Assembly (NCBI RefSeq): GCF_030272615.1
Contig: NC_081412.1
Coordinates: 684,084,583 to 684,148,582, forward strand
Length of the DNA stretch: 64,000 nucleotides
Reading direction: 5' to 3'
Source of the DNA: Cryptomeria japonica
Lineage: Eukaryota > Streptophyta > Pinopsida > Cupressales > Cupressaceae
In this document: one piece after another, positions 10,498 to 20,516 of the stretch
Numbering within the stretch: the first letter of the stretch is position 1
Layout of the letters: every line of letters starts with the position of its first letter
Program-made: the position numbers and the translations under genes
The notes under the pieces: model-generated
The model's input: only the letters and a program-made list of their open reading frames with translations
Database searches by the model: none
What the model was told of the DNA's origin: nothing

Positions 10498-11843
10498 TGT
10501 TGGCAACAATAAAGGAGGACAATTGAGAGGGGAGGGGGGGTGAATCAATTGTCATTGAAATATCCAAACTCAATCTTAAAATAAAATCTAATCAATCGTA
10601 GCAACATGAAAGATAAATACAATAGAAGCACAACACATAACACCAAGATTTTGACGTGGAAAACCTGGTTAAGGGAAAAACCACGGTGGGACCCTACCCA
10701 CAATGAAATGATACTTTGTAGTAGTATGTAAAATAATTACAATGAGAATGCACATGGATTCAGGCTCATTGCCTAGAGATCACTACTCAAGATACAATAA
10801 CTTGGAAAGCTACAACCGTTAGGGAAGGTTCACTACTTTACAAGGAAGTCACATCGACTTACAAAGAATTTAGACAACAATCCAGATTACATGAACTGGA
10901 GAAATAGCATCTCCAAATGCTTGATACCAGTTCTAGTTAAGCTCAATAGTTTTCTCTACAACTCCTCAAACTCTACTCAAACACATCACTGAAGGATATA
11001 TTCTCTATGTTCACACAAACAATCTCTTCTGATAACACGTAGACACCACCGATCACCGAATTACATGAATAATACATCTATATACCATTCATCAACCTTA
11101 GGCATAAGGTCAGGTCAACCCAAAATACCTAATAACAAAATATCAACACCCGATACAAAGATAAACCACTAGACCAATATTATGACATAAATGACATAAC
11201 ATGGACCCAAATCAAATGCTCAAGCATGCTACACCACTAGAAATATCTCCAAGAACAACCGCAACATGCTACACCACCAAATAGGTCTCATATAGCATGA
11301 ACAACATCACCAGATAAGGAGAACACCAAAACCATATATAATTATCAATTTGGATCATCAAATTAAATAGGAAATGATTAGGAAACACCAAAAAACATAA
11401 TATAATCATTCGTAATAGCTGCAATAGCACCATATTTCAAATCTTCATCTATCAACATCTGAAACTCAGGAAAACTCAAACAACAACAACTACCATGTGG
11501 AAAGATAAATTTCAGTGCACCAAATCACGAACCATCTAAAATAAAGATACTCATGAATGTCCCAAACATTATCCCAAAACTGCATCACAAGATCTAATCA
11601 CATCGAAATATACCAGAGGAAATATTGAACATTGTAAAGAACCGATTAGAATAAGTAAACCATAAACCAGATCATGTAATATGATCAATCAATCTTCTGG
11701 ATCACTGAAACCAATCAAGAATGATACACGGATGCTAGAAATACTCCAACACAAAATCACAAACCCAAGAAACCAATCAACAATGACCGGAATATGTTGA
11801 CATCAATGATAACAACATATCCCAACAACAACAATATACAACA
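10498..11843 (-). repeat. C1 5' LTR
   Basis: Right copy, 1346 bp, same length as the 3' LTR but with many substitutions relative to it. It carries the conserved GTGGAAAACCTGG...AAAACCACGGTGGGAC block near 10660-10690 and the C-run motif near 10530 (as GGGGAGGGGGGGTGAATCA on the plus strand). Confidence 0.93.
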
Positions 11844-11848
11844 AGTCC

Positions 11849-12112
11849 TTTGTTGCCTAGATGGTGGAGTTAGTTGGTGTTGTTCTTGATATTAGCAGTC
11901 TATCAAAATTGATCCAGAGAATTCTTGACGGTTTGCCGATTTTTGGATTCAAGTGTTTTGGCTTTGAGGGCATGTTTATTTGGTTTGTGCAGTGTTCTAG
12001 TTCAATTTTATGGTGATGGTTTAATTGGAAAGTAAAGTTATGGTTTTATGAGTTTAGTGTTGTCAGTTGGGTTGGTTTCTAATTAAATGAGGTGGTGTAT
12101 CCTATTTTAATC
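11849..12112 (+). mobile_element. C0 LTR, right remainder after the C1 insertion
   Basis: Continues the C0 LTR interrupted at 4514. It is read as LTR because it directly follows the C1 target duplication and ends where the C3 LTR begins. No PBS follows, so the true C0 LTR end may lie farther on or be lost. Confidence 0.5.
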
Positions 12113-13265
12113 TGTTGGCATTGTATTGTCATTAATGTCAACTGGTATGCAAGATATTGTTTCCAACATTGGAGATTGTTGGCATATTGATTTCAACCGG
12201 TATGGAATACCAACCGATAAGTCTGTGAACCAATAAGCAAGCAAACCTAGTAAGTGCAGTCCAATATAACATGACCTAACTAATAGAACAAAGAAGTGCA
12301 TGATACGAAGGTTAACCGGTTAGTGTATACCAGTAGTATTTTTGGTCAGTGACTAAAGTTGAACCGACATAACCAAGTGAGCTGGATGGTGACAGAGGTA
12401 TCGCGTGGACTCAAGGTGGCAAACATGCAGTGGTAGGTAAATGGTGCATCGGTGAGGTAGTTGCTGACTAAGTCCGTATTAATGTCAACTACAAAAATCA
12501 CGGATCATTTCCAGAGGATTGTGGCTCAAAGTTGATCGAAGGGCAGAGATTTTATTCTTTGACATCATGATCAAAGTAGGATATCTAATCATCTTGTTGA
12601 TCTAGAGAAGGAAATTGCTAAATCATTTATGGTGATCAACAAAATAAAGACTGATGAATAAAGTATAGTTTACTAAATATAGTAAATGTTCATAGGAAGA
12701 ATAAAAGAGGACAAAGCTTTTTGTTGTACTATTGTAGGTTGTCAATTCAAGAAAGATGAGATTTGATTTGATTTAGATCGAGGTCGGTGAAGAAAACCCT
12801 AAGCACGTGAAGCATGAGTTTTTCTTTTGGTGGGAAAGAATATATATAGATATGCAAATCAAAAACTAAAATGTGTGGATAGAGGATGCTTCATGAGAGA
12901 GTTATGATAAAGTGAATATCTTTGAGGCAAGAGTTGATTAGTTTGAGTGAGATATAAAATATTGAATCGACTAAGTGTTGGAGAAGAACCAGTAAGGAAG
13001 GTTTAACCGACAAGGGTTAAAGTAACCGGTAAACTATTACAGAGTATAACAGTCTGTTAAACCGATAGTGTCTGAACCAATAAGAGAGCATCATAGAGTG
13101 AAGGAGAGAAAAGTGAGTTTCAAAGAATATCTGACAAGGCTGAAACTGACTTGTAGAGGTTTCAGAAAGTAAGAACATAAGACTAGTAGAACAGAGAAGT
13201 AGTGAAATAGAAAAGAAGTTTCACTGACAGAGTGAATAGTTTCCAAGTCTTACAAAACTCATTTG
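12113..13265 (+). repeat. C3 5' LTR, left part (split by G1)
   Basis: Begins TGTTGGCATTGTATTGTCATTAATGTCAAC, aligning with the LTR start of relative C4 at 53069. It is rich in ACCGGT/AACCGG words and holds a TATA box at 12841. It is cut at 13265 by G1 (TSD ATTTG) and resumes at 26159. Total LTR length is about 1.56 kb. A second possible start, TGTTGGCATATTG at 12178, is preceded by a PPT-like GGAGAT; the 12113 start is preferred from the C4 alignment. Confidence 0.7.
12841..12848 (+). promoter_or_regulatory. Candidate TATA box of the C3 LTR
   Basis: TATATATA in GAATATATATAGATATGC. It is the only strong TATA in this LTR and lies about 730 bp from its start. The promoter is now separated from C3 coding DNA by G1. 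Confidence 0.45.
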
Positions 13266-14504
13266 TGTAAAGCGAAAAATTGCGATTGAACCCTAGTTGC
13301 ACTCCCCTCTTCCAACTCCGAGGAGAGAGAAGGGAGGTTCGCTAGGATTCGATGGTTTTCACTTAAGGGAGAGACTTTACATTCAAAAGAGGGGTTGAAA
13401 CTCACAAGATCCAATCCCACACAATGCAAGATTGGATGCTAAATGAATTTCAAGGGTCAAGACAGCAAGGCTACCCTCTTTTGTAAAGAATGTTGATAGA
13501 GGAATTAAGCTAGGAATGCATAGAAAGTGACAAAGATTCGCTTATAAACTGAGTTCGGGATATAGGATGAAGCTGCGGACCTGGAATTAGCAGTAAAATG
13601 TCGATACGGCGCTGTCCTGTAAATTTGAGCAAAAGTTGTTGGGACGATGGCGCCCAGCGCCACGATCCTCCGAAAAATCCGCGAAACGAAGGGGGATCTA
13701 TTCGTCTCTGCACAAGGATTCTAGATCTTCAATTTTAGCCGCGTACCTGCAACCTACACACAGAAAAGCGAAGACGATTGGGGGGTTAGGGATTAGGGGT
13801 TTGCCTTTAGGTCAAACCCCGGTTTTGGAATTAACCAAGAAATGAGCAAGTGCTGTAAATGTAAATGACTGTAATGTAAAACAAGTACTAATACCTTGTT
13901 CTAAGGATGTTTGTATCCTTATGTGCGAAGGTATAGATGTTGTTGTTTTTTGTATGTTGTAGTAGTATGTAGTAATATGTGATCTCCTCTTCAATGGTTG
14001 AATCCTTGACTTGAATGCAACACTTAGCCTTGAATGGAGACTTGGAATGAATGCTTGAATGCTTGAATGCTTGAGTATAGTTTCCACGCTTTGTACACAT
14101 ATCCCCTTCATATCATCATACCAAATGAGAGAGAAAAATGTAGTTTATATACTTGTCAATTAGGGCTAATAGACTGATTTTCCCAACCTTAGGCCGACCA
14201 GGGAATGTAATTTCCAAATTGCAAACAAAAAGACCCGAGACCCCTTAGGAGACTGGGCCAAAAATAGGACCCAGGGATGAGGGCGCTGGGCACCATGGTC
14301 TTGGGGGACCAGGGCGTTGGGCGCTCTAGTCCCACCTCCGAGACAGCGGGGTGCAAAGGAGGTTCAGGCCAGGGTGCTTGAAAAATGCAGTTTTCAGTGT
14401 CGTGAGCAAGTTTCGGGGTCTCCATTCAGGTTGCGTGTTGCGTCGCCATCGTGAAGACCGAAATGCAGTCGAAATTGCAAGTGTCACAATTTTAGGACGC
14501 TACA
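13266..14504 (-). repeat. G1 3' LTR
   Basis: 1239 bp. Contains a GC-palindrome module (GGCGCCCAGCGCCACG at 13649) and a tandem pair of related hairpin units at about 14275-14333. The minus-strand TATATAAA is at 14144-14151. Open frames seen in several LTR copies are conserved only because the LTRs are copies of each other. Confidence 0.95.
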
Positions 14505-14520
14505 TTTAGCCCCCCACTTT
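14505..14520 (-). promoter_or_regulatory. G1 polypurine tract
   Basis: The minus strand reads AAAGTGGGGGGCTAAA directly against the LTR start TGTAGC, the plus-strand primer site. The same tract is present in G2 at 35427. Confidence 0.85.
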
Positions 14521-15248
14521 AGCGGGAGTATGTATGCTCATACTTCCGGTAAAGTACAAGCAAACAACATTTGAAAGACTTTCACCACGTCAAGGAGGCA
14601 AGACACACCAAGCCCCCAGTGGACTAAGGATCTTACGACTTCGATTGACAAAGTAAAAGGGAAGATCACGAGGGAGAACCATGACTGTCAGTAGTAAGGT
14701 TCTCTCACTATGAGTCATGCAAGAAAAATACCAAAAATTTTCAAGGCAAAGCTAAGTTCGCCAAGAAATTTTCAAGTATCTCGGAAGGATAGACATGGTG
14801 TATGCCCCCCTACGTTAAAGCGATCGCACACGCCTCAATGGGGGTGATTGTTTTAACGTAGTGATACACATAAGAAATGAGAAGGGAAAGGAGCACGTTA
14901 TCGCAAAGATTTAGCCCCCAAGTGTGAGATAAACCCAAGGATAATAGACACAAAACACGAAACACAAGGTGACTTCGCTTTCCTCGGGGTCAGTATGCTG
15001 TATGATAATTCATGTATATATCATATGTATGTATGCATAATTGTTCTTCATTCCCCAATCAAGGAAGGTCACCTAGAAGAAGGGAACACATGTGTCTTTT
15101 GAGTCAACATGAGAGAGACCAAAAGAGATCTCAATGCTTTGCATCGTCCTCAAGTAGACAGCACTAAGGACAACAAATAGAAGAATGAGAATAACATATA
15201 GAAGAAGTAACAAAAGAGAGGGGGAAAGAATCTGCTATGCTAATGTAA
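14521..15248 (-). other. G1 3' non-coding region with conserved hairpin
   Basis: About 730 bp between the end of the polyprotein and the PPT. It is highly similar to 35442-36170 of G2 but has no conserved coding frame. It includes a 16-bp stem (14810-14825 with 14846-14861) and would be the place where a polymerase gene is missing compared with autonomous relatives. Confidence 0.7.
14810..14861 (-). other. Conserved hairpin in G1 3' region
   Basis: Arm CTACGTTAAAGCGATC (14810-14825) pairs with GATTGTTTTAACGTAG (14846-14861) over 14 of 16 positions, and both exceptions are wobble-type. Loop about 20 nt. The same arms occur in G2 at 35734-35785. Confidence 0.7.
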
Positions 15249-15950
15249 CTAGTCTAGCACGTCATCTACCCCCCGAGCTTGCTGATCAATGTTTCGGGAA
15301 GGCAGGGAACACGCTAGAGGAGGAACATCCAACACAGCAGATGGAGCTATCACAAGATCCAAACAAGGGCAATGTTCATGTTCCAAGCCACGTTGTTCTT
15401 GTCTAGGAGCTAGGATAAGTGCTTTAGAAAATTCGTTGGATAAATGGTTATCAACATCAACAAGTTCATATTCACTATCAGAAGCAAGAGGAGTAACATT
15501 TTCATCTATATCAAGATTTATAAAAATAGGATCTTTAACTCACACAGGATCAAGACCATCATGCATCTTATGTTTAGGAGATTTAGGCTCAATATCCGGC
15601 TGAGGAGAAAATGGAATAATTCTTGTTGAAGGTGTTTTTGGAGATTGCAAAGTTTGAGAAGCAGCTGCTTGAGCCCTAAGACGACGCTTTCGTCGGCGTT
15701 CACATGCAGAACGATTTCGTCTAGTCTTAGTAGGAAGTGGAGAAGATTGAGGAGGAGGAATGTTTTCATCCTTATTACTTGGGTGTTTAGGTTGTGGTCT
15801 CTTAGGCTAAATAATAGGAGAAGAGGAAGGTCTCTTCTCTCTATAGAAGGAAGGAGGAGGAACTGCTCCATATAAAGGAGGAATTTTTGGTTTAGGAAGG
15901 AGACCAAGTCCATCATGACGAGGAGGTATAGGTCTACTCTTAGAAGGTTT
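15249..15950 (-). pseudogene. G1 polyprotein, C-terminal proline-rich part
   Basis: Continues the G1 Gag-protease frame beyond the H insertion point. Sense order: NKPSKSRPIPP, then HDGLGLLPKP, then PPLYGAVPPPSF, a basic RRRKRRLR stretch near 15700, and an acidic tail ending ...GVDDVLD at a TAG (15249-15251). A stop at 15807-15809 corresponds to a CAG codon in G2. In autonomous Tat-like elements RT follows such a linker; here translation ends. The function of this extension is unknown. Confidence 0.75.
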
Positions 15951-15955
15951 ATTAG

Positions 15956-16451
15956 TGTTGGATTTTGCCAAGATCAAGAGGTCAATGAAATGTACAAGAT
16001 AGAGACATAATATGGGACAAGAATAAACTGTATTCTCATCAATAAAAAAATGATCAACAATCAACTGGATTATCACTATTACATACAATGTAGATGAGCC
16101 TGCTTATATAGGCAAGGCTAGGGATATGTATGAGCACACAAACATGACATGTGGCTCAATAAGAAACAAGGGTAGGTAGGAAATAGGTGTGGGTAGGTAG
16201 GAGAAATAATATAATATTCCACATGAGGTGGATCACCCACCGAAGGTGGAATTATCACTCCACAATAAGTGGATATGATAGTGTAATAACAAGATCAACA
16301 CCATAAGAGGTGGAATTTCTCCTACACACACTATCCCAATGTGGTACAAACACCCAAGTGTCTCATATCCAAACTACTATGAAATGCATTATCCTAAATA
16401 AACTTAAGTAAGTGTAATAATATCCATGATGAATAATTATTTACACCAACA
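15956..16451 (-). repeat. H 3' LTR
   Basis: 496 bp, starts TGTTGGATTTTGCC and ends CACCAACA on the plus strand. Short repeated words GGTAGGTAGGA occur near 16170-16200. Nearly identical to the 5' copy. Confidence 0.97.
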
Positions 16452-16463
16452 CCCCCCCTTAAG
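16452..16463 (-). promoter_or_regulatory. H polypurine tract
   Basis: The minus strand reads CTTAAGGGGGGG directly before the LTR TGTTGG. A similar G-run, CTTTAGGGGGGGTAC, lies upstream of gag near 19026-19040. Confidence 0.85.
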
Positions 16464-16672
16464 TGCAACTTAGGGGAATGCACTTAAGTCTACAATGCAA
16501 CTAAGCAATGCAAGATGGGTCCAGGCTATGAGGCCATGTTAGGTACCCATGAACAAATGCAAATGCATGCAAACCAATGCAATGAAATCTCTCACAAAGT
16601 GGGGAAAGAGAGAAAAACCCAATGGGAAAAAACCCTCCCCCAAAAGAGAGATGAAAGCTATACAAGAAACTC

Positions 16673-19015
16673 TCAAAGAAGTATGCGAGGAACAAAACCC
16701 CATGTGAGGAAAATGTCCCCCCCATATGAGAGAAGAAGAGAAGTCAAACTGTGATCCTCTCTCAATGAAGAATCTGCACCAATGATAGAAGCTCGATGTA
16801 TGAAGAAACTGCTCCACGAACGTCGAACAACATTCCTCCCCTTAGGAAGAAACAAAACCAAAGGTGTATCCATGAAGTCTCCCCAATCATGAAGGGAAGA
16901 TGTATGAAGAAAACTCATGATGAAAGGAATCTCTGAAAACTTCTCAAGTGTCCCCATGTCGATGCTAAAAGATACCCCTTCCAAAGGTGGTGAAGTGCTC
17001 CACACTACTGAAAAAGGAACTCCAACATCTAGTGGAGATGGATGTAGAACAATGTCCAAAGACTCATGTGTCTCCTCAAAGAATAAAGAGACCTCCTCCA
17101 ACTGCTGTACATAAGTATCCACAATCATGTCAACCTCAAAAGAATGATCATGTAGAGAATGAACAAGAGGGTCAGAGTGTGCCCTCGCAACAATCGAAGA
17201 AGGATCATCTTCATCAAAGAGAAGATGAATGTCATCAATGATGTCTCCCAAATTTGCAATGTAGGATTCCACAAACAAACCTGTAATGTCTGTCAAGTAA
17301 TCATCCCATGAATCTGAAACTGGAAGACAATGTATATCCTGCTGCATTGAATCACATGAAGGCAAAACTGTCGCACTATCTGCATCATCAGGTGCAATAG
17401 GTGATGTGATATCAATATGAGAAGATGAAATACAAGACTCAAGAACTGGGTTACATGTGAGAATCCCCAAATTCAAGTGTCCAAAGTTCTCCTCAAAATC
17501 TGAATCATCATAATAAGTGTGATCATCATGTGTAGAATCATCAAATGTAAAATCATCATCATCAACAAAATCTGAAAAGGAGTATAACCGAGATGTATGA
17601 TCAACCACCCCAGTTGCAATGATAGCTCTAGTCTCCATGTCTCTAATAAAAACTGAGTCAGGTGTGAACTCCACAACTCTCTTAGTTGCGCCATGTGTGA
17701 TTTGATAGATAGAAAGGAGATTGTTTGTCAAGTGGGGTACACACAACACATCATTGAAGGAGTTATCCCCAATGTCAATAGATCCTTTCCCAATCACATC
17801 CATGTATGTATGATTGCCCATCAAAATCTGTGGCATGGTGCAAGGCTCAAATGTAGAGAACATAGACTGTGAAGATGCCATATGATGAGAAGCCCCTGAA
17901 TCTAGAAGCCATCTCTCTGAAGTATGATTTGTTGTAGCACATAGAGCTTTTCCTTTTCTTGTTCCAAAAGAGTGAGTTTTTCCACTTGTAGAAGCCATGA
18001 ATGCTTGCCCTTTTCCTTTTGAATGTGAGGAAGTGGAAGTTGATGAATCATCCTTCTTGTAGACTTTAGGCAAATCAATGTTATGCTTTTTGATGATATG
18101 TGTGAGTTCATCAATCTTCTTAGTATGACAACGATGCTCATCATGACCAATCTTTTTACAATAAGCACAAGTAGGTCTCTCTCTCTTTGGTGAATTATCT
18201 CTCTTGGAAGAGGATGAATCTCCTTGTTGTGGAGAAGATGGTGCTTTTTCTTTAGGCTTTGATTGCCATTTCTTCTTGTTTGAGTTGTCCTTTCCTTGAT
18301 TTCCTTTGTTCCCTTGATTTGCCACTAATGCTTGAGACTTAGAAGAAGCCTTAAGAATGCCCATGCTTATCAACTTAGTTTGTTCCATCATCAACATTTC
18401 ATTGAAAGCATCAAATGTAGGCATTTTGTAGCTTGAACCCATTGTCATCCTATGAGTTTGGAAACTAGAAACAAATGCTACATATTCTTGTGGAAGCTTG
18501 CCTATCAAGTTGAATATCAATTGAGTATCCTTTTTATCAATGCCACAATCTTTGAGTTGTGCCCTCAACTCATTTGCCTTAGTGACATAATCTTGTATAG
18601 TATCAAAGTTCTTGGGATCTAACATGGTGAGATCACTATCAATTTGATATCCCCTAATCTCATCAACTTGACCATACAAGTCTTGAAACTTTTTCCAAGC
18701 ATCCTTGATTAGAGTACATTTCTCAATATGAAATATGAGATCCTTTGATACATACTTTCTTAAGGTACCAATTGCCATGATATTTTTAGTGAGCCAATCT
18801 AAGTGACCAACTGGATCAGCCTTAGGATCAGCTGGAGCAACAATAGTTCCATCAATGTAATGAGTGAGTCCTTTTTCCATAAGTTTACTCCATGCATCAA
18901 TTTTCCAAGTAGCATAATTATGTGGAGTTAAGAGAGGAAACTTAGAAGAACCTATAGCAGTAAAAAGGAAAGAATACAAGAGCACAAAAGCACAAGAGAC
19001 ACCCCCCAAATTCAA
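16673..19015 (-). CDS. H Gag-protease polyprotein with unrecognised C-terminal extension (780 aa)
   Basis: One uninterrupted frame. Residues about 23-215 are a copia UBN2-type capsid domain (SSKFPLLTPHNYATWKID onward). Residues 216-280 are a Lys/Ser/Gln-rich linker. One zinc knuckle CAYCKKIGHDEHRC spans 283-296. The protease motif LDSGASHHM has its Asp at 372. A GAG-pre-integrase-like relic (RLYSF, FGHLN) spans about 476-515. After it come about 270 acidic residues with no recognised fold where integrase, RT and RNase H would be. The first 22 residues (hydrophobic, CAFVLLYSFLFTAIG) follow an unusual start; the true start may lie near residue 23 or follow a splice. Gag would package the RNA and the protease would cut the polyprotein. 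Confidence 0.9.
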   Translation of the reverse strand: MNLGGVSCAFVLLYSFLFTAIGSSKFPLLTPHNYATWKIDAWSKLMEKGLTHYIDGTIVAPADPKADPVGHLDWLTKNIMAIGTLRKYVSKDLIFHIEKCTLIKDAWKKFQDLYGQVDEIRGYQIDSDLTMLDPKNFDTIQDYVTKANELRAQLKDCGIDKKDTQLIFNLIGKLPQEYVAFVSSFQTHRMTMGSSYKMPTFDAFNEMLMMEQTKLISMGILKASSKSQALVANQGNKGNQGKDNSNKKKWQSKPKEKAPSSPQQGDSSSSKRDNSPKRERPTCAYCKKIGHDEHRCHTKKIDELTHIIKKHNIDLPKVYKKDDSSTSTSSHSKGKGQAFMASTSGKTHSFGTRKGKALCATTNHTSERWLLDSGASHHMASSQSMFSTFEPCTMPQILMGNHTYMDVIGKGSIDIGDNSFNDVLCVPHLTNNLLSIYQITHGATKRVVEFTPDSVFIRDMETRAIIATGVVDHTSRLYSFSDFVDDDDFTFDDSTHDDHTYYDDSDFEENFGHLNLGILTCNPVLESCISSSHIDITSPIAPDDADSATVLPSCDSMQQDIHCLPVSDSWDDYLTDITGLFVESYIANLGDIIDDIHLLFDEDDPSSIVARAHSDPLVHSLHDHSFEVDMIVDTYVQQLEEVSLFFEETHESLDIVLHPSPLDVGVPFSVVWSTSPPLEGVSFSIDMGTLEKFSEIPFIMSFLHTSSLHDWGDFMDTPLVLFLPKGRNVVRRSWSSFFIHRASIIGADSSLREDHSLTSLLLSYGGDIFLTWGFVPRILL

Positions 19016-19611
19016 TCAATCAAAGTACCCCCCCTAAAGTGATGATTTTGGCACTTTATGCTTAGTGCGATTACAATGAGCCACTTGCAAAACAAGACAA
19101 AGTGGACTTATGATGCAAATTTTACAACTTCTCAAATGAGATACAAGAGACTTCAATCAATAGTGCAATGAATCTAACTGAGATTCAAGCAAATATACAA
19201 GTACCAAGAGAGCCAAAAATGGCCAAGATCTGAAAGTACAATTTCTACTTACAATGACATCAATTTGATAGCATCATATGAAAGTAGACAAAAAAATACA
19301 CACTTTCAAAAAAAGCGGCACTTAAAAAGGAGGTCGGATGACCCCAAACGAAGCCTCTGAAGTTGCAAAAACTGGGATTACTTAGGGACAGTCACCAAAA
19401 ACTGCATTTTCTGAAAAATCCGTGCATCAAAATCAAAAAATTCTTTCACCACTGCGGAGAGCATGAAATTCTAGCCCATTTCAAAAAAAATTGCACCCAA
19501 AAAGGAGCAAAAATGAGCAAGTTATGGCCATTTGAAGTTGAACTGCAAAATCAAAAATGCAAATGAGAGGGGGTCCAAAAATTTTCAAACCCTGCTGATG
19601 TGGTGATGACG

Positions 19612-20180
19612 TCAGCAAAACACTGTGTTAAATTTGACGGTCGTATGACCGTCGCCAAAACTTCGCTGCCTGGCTGACTGGGCATCCGTACCGTACGAAC
19701 AGACTGCGTGGCGTGCTGACTGTGTATTCCGTACTGTACGGAATGCTGACTGTGCAGGCTGATGTGACGTTCGTACGGTTGACGTGGTGTACGGATGTTG
19801 TTGACTTAGCGTACGGATGGTCCACGTGGCAGATGATTTGGCAGAGGGCGCCGAGAGTTGGCGTAGCCGGGGTTGACGCCGAAGAGGAGGTTGCGGACGG
19901 GCGGTGCTGGAGGCCACAGCAGTGGTTGCCGGGCGCGGAGGGAACGTGGCTCGGGCGATGGGAGACGGAAGCTCGAGCGGCGCGTGGTACACTACGGACG
20001 ACGAGACTTCGGCGCGGGGGACGAGGTACGTGGGCGGTCAGTGTCGTGCAGGCTTCGACGCGGAGAGACTCAGCGGCACGGACGGACAGGTACGAGACCA
20101 CGGGTGCTATCAGGTACTGATGTCTATGCAGACCTGCAAACCTGCGGAATACGGGGTACGGGGGGGTCTGCGGACCCCCC
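19612..20180 (-). other. GC-rich CpG-dense block in the H leader
   Basis: Sharply richer in G+C and CpG than all neighbouring DNA. It contains repeated CGTACGG words and a palindrome TTCCGTACTGTACGGAA (19727-19743) flanked by the direct repeat TGCTGACTGTG (19714-19724, 19744-19754). It ends in a perfect hairpin at 20161-20180. It might be captured host DNA or a structured leader; neither is proven. Confidence 0.7.
20161..20180. other. Perfect GC hairpin in the H leader
   Basis: GGGGGGTCTGCGGACCCCCC forms an 8-bp G/C-rich stem with a 4-nt loop, next to an A/T tract. It lies about 325 bases downstream of the PBS in the element RNA. Strong leader hairpins can act in packaging or dimerisation; here this is inference. 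Confidence 0.8.
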
Positions 20181-20503
20181 AAAAACTATATTTTTTTTTA
20201 TTTGCTTTTCAATTTTTTTGATTTTTGATTTTTTTGAAAACAAATTTTCAGAAAATGAATTTTTTTTTTTGCAAATATTAATTAAAAAATTTTGAAATCC
20301 GTACGATATAGGCAAAAATGGAGAAAAAAGTTTTTCTCACCAAAATAGGCCAACTTTATAACCAAAATTCATGGAAATGGCCTTCCGGACGCAATGGAGA
20401 GGTCGGATCTGGTCTAGGATGCCTCCGAATGATGCTGCTCCTCAGATCTGCCTCTTAACGTCACAATAATGCCTCTTCAAGACGAATCAATGAAGCCCTA
20501 AAT

Positions 20504-20516
20504 AGCTCTGATACCA
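20504..20516 (-). promoter_or_regulatory. H primer binding site (initiator Met-tRNA)
   Basis: The minus strand reads TGGTATCAGAGCT directly adjacent to the LTR, without the AT spacer seen in C1, D and E. Confidence 0.95.

Larger units (their letters stand above)
4515..11843 (-). mobile_element. C1: complete, decayed Ty1/copia retrotransposon
   Basis: Two 1346-bp LTRs (4515-5860 and 10498-11843) start TG and end CA. They flank a 4.6-kb interior with an initiator-Met PBS and a polypurine tract. The flanks GGTCC (4510-4514) and AGTCC (11844-11848) fit a 5-bp target duplication with one later change. Read on the minus strand, the order is gag, protease, integrase, RT, RNase H, as in copia. Many stops and frameshifts and clearly diverged LTRs indicate an old insertion. 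It landed in the LTR of C0. Its proteins resemble those of C2 more than those of C3. Confidence 0.93.
19016..20503 (-). other. H 5' leader, 1.5 kb
   Basis: Untranslated region between PBS and Gag. It begins (sense) with an A/T-rich stretch, then a GC-rich block (19612-20180), then AT-rich sequence with G-runs close to the Gag start. I see no conserved coding frame; frames through the GC block on both strands are low-complexity and unrelated to known proteins as far as I can tell. It may carry packaging or translation signals. Confidence 0.65.

Noticed and set aside
12107-12301. Short minus-strand open frame at the C3 LTR start
   Set aside because: Lies in LTR sequence, antisense to the element, with no protein features.
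13636-13845. LTR open frame conserved at 13636, 25255 and 34566
   Set aside because: Conserved because these are copies of one LTR family. It covers a hairpin module and has lost its frame or start in the fourth copy (about 41019-41225), so I do not call a gene.
15289-15916. Plus- and minus-strand frames opposite the G1 C-terminal region
   Set aside because: They are shadow frames of the G polyprotein; the G2 equivalents preserve only the polyprotein frame.
20161-20180. Rho-independent terminator-like hairpin followed by T-run
   Set aside because: The context is a plant retrotransposon leader, so a bacterial terminator makes no sense. It is kept only as a structural element.
19628-20295. 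Overlapping open frames on both strands in the GC-rich block
   Set aside because: High G+C lowers stop frequency. All frames are Ala/Arg/Ser-rich, none is recognisable and they overlap on both strands.
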